Assembly (NCBI GenBank): GCA_023390675.1
Contig: JAEWCK010000099.1
Coordinates: forward strand, 1-14,222
Source of the DNA: Pseudomonadota bacterium
GTDB taxonomy: Bacteria; Pseudomonadota; Alphaproteobacteria; Sphingomonadales; Sphingomonadaceae
DNA length: 14,222 nucleotides
Reading direction: 5' to 3'
Shown here: piece by piece, positions 13,501 through 14,222 of the stretch
Layout: each line of letters opens with the position of its first letter
How positions within the stretch are numbered: the first letter of the stretch is position 1
Program-made: the position numbers and the translations under genes
The notes under the pieces: model-generated
Seen by the model: the letters and a program-made list of their open reading frames with translations, nothing else
What the model was told of the DNA's origin: nothing
Database searches by the model: none

Positions 13501-14222
13501 TCAGGCCGGCAGCACCACCCGCGCGACGATCCCGCCTTCGGGACGGTTGGCGAGCGTTACATCGCCGCCATGCCCTCGCGCCACCGCGCGCGCGCTGGCA
13601 AGGCCGAGCCCGATGCCGCCGGTGTCGCGATTGCGCGAGCGCTCGCCGCGGAAGAAGGGCTCGAACACGCGATCGAGATCCTCGGGCGCGACGCCGGGGC
13701 CGTTGTCGCGGACCTCGATGATCGCATGGCCCTCTTCCTGCACAAGCGAGACATCGGCGTTGCCGGCATATTTGAGCGCGTTGCCGACGAGGTTGGTCAG
13801 CATCGCCTTGAGCGCTGGCGAATTGCCGTCGATCACCACCGATTCGCCCGGCGCGAAGCTCACCGCCGCGCCGCGGTCGCTCAGCTCGTCGGTGACGGTC
13901 TCGATCAGCGAGCGCAGATCGAGCGGGCGGCGCGCTGCAGGGGTGCTGGTGTCGCGCAGATAGGAGAGCGCGGCCGAGATCATCGCCTGCATGTCGCGGA
14001 TGTCCGCCTCGCAGGGCTGGCGCACCGCGTCCGCCGCGCCTTCGAGCCTCAGCCCGATGCGCATCAGCGGCGTGCGCAAGTCGTGCGCCACCGCGCCGAT
14101 TACCGTAGCGCGATCGTCGACATAGCGATTGAGCCGCGCCTGCATCTGGTTGAACGCCGCGGCGGCCTCGGCGATCTCGGCGGGGCCGGCGAGCGCGAGC
14201 GGCGGCGCGCGCGGATCGCGTC
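13501..14222 (-). CDS. Sensor histidine kinase, C-terminal part (cut by window edge)
   Basis: About 239 residues remain, lacking the N-terminal sensor and membrane segments. The visible order is the end of a HAMP domain (AEIAEAAAAFNQMQARLNRY), the HisKA dimerisation helix with the phosphorylated His in AHDLRTPL, then the ATPase domain. The ATPase domain has an N box (LVGNALKYA), G1 (DNGPGV), F box (FEPFFRG) and G2 (GGIGLGLA). All boxes are intact, so the kinase should be active. The layout fits the EnvZ/OmpR class that pairs with a winged-helix response regulator, which would lie beyond the right edge. The ATG at 14145 is internal: the frame continues to the window end with HAMP-like sequence. 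The gene is upstream of, and on the same strand as, the sugar operon, but a 101-bp gap with an operator separates them. Confidence 0.92.
   Translation of the reverse strand, partial: RDPRAPPLALAGPAEIAEAAAAFNQMQARLNRYVDDRATVIGAVAHDLRTPLMRIGLRLEGAADAVRQPCEADIRDMQAMISAALSYLRDTSTPAARRPLDLRSLIETVTDELSDRGAAVSFAPGESVVIDGNSPALKAMLTNLVGNALKYAGNADVSLVQEEGHAIIEVRDNGPGVAPEDLDRVFEPFFRGERSRNRDTGGIGLGLASARAVARGHGGDVTLANRPEGGIVARVVLPA

Noticed and set aside
1..14222. CRISPR array, tRNA/rRNA gene, insertion sequence or phage module
   Set aside because: No regularly spaced direct repeats, no cloverleaf or rRNA-like sequence that I could recognise, and no transposase or phage protein among the supported genes.

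Overview
The window is high-GC, densely coding DNA that looks like an alphaproteobacterium of the sphingomonad type. The pointers are the strong G/C bias at third codon positions, the gene set (queG, a CYP153-like P450, a Tat-exported MsrB, an extensin-family protein, a glucose-fructose oxidoreductase homologue) and two kinds of short palindromic intergenic repeat that I associate from memory with Sphingomonadales. No taxonomic search was possible. Both ends cut through genes.

Left part (1-4571): the start of queG runs leftward off the window. Divergent from it is an ATPase/permease pair of an ABC-2 type exporter, overlapping by 4 bp. A short gap with a palindrome (TGACA-N4-TGTCA) leads to a CYP153-like cytochrome P450, then to a Tat-exported methionine-R-sulfoxide reductase (msrB). 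msrB is convergent with a secreted CHAP-domain peptidase, and their stop codons overlap.

Middle (5150-7745): an approximately 320-bp gap upstream of the CHAP gene holds a perfect 15-bp inverted repeat enclosing 68 bp, several GANTC sites and two TTAACC motifs. A hypothetical helical protein follows on the + strand. It is separated from a convergent two-gene unit on the - strand (Nudix hydrolase, then extensin-family protein, joined by a GTGA overlap) by an inverted pair of REP-like repeats. A second, unrelated inverted repeat pair lies upstream of the Nudix gene.

Right part (7746-13477): the most coherent unit is a four-gene - strand operon. In transcription order it is a glucose-fructose-oxidoreductase-like enzyme, a GH3 beta-glucosidase, a GntP-family gluconate permease and an SMP-30/gluconolactonase. 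The junctions are ATGA overlaps or a 13-nt gap. All three enzymes carry twin-arginine type signal peptides. The parts fit a periplasmic route: beta-glucoside to glucose, to gluconolactone, to gluconate, then import. A LacI-type palindrome lies just upstream of the first gene. The last feature is the C-terminal part of a sensor histidine kinase running off the right edge.

I found no RNA gene, CRISPR array, insertion sequence or phage gene.
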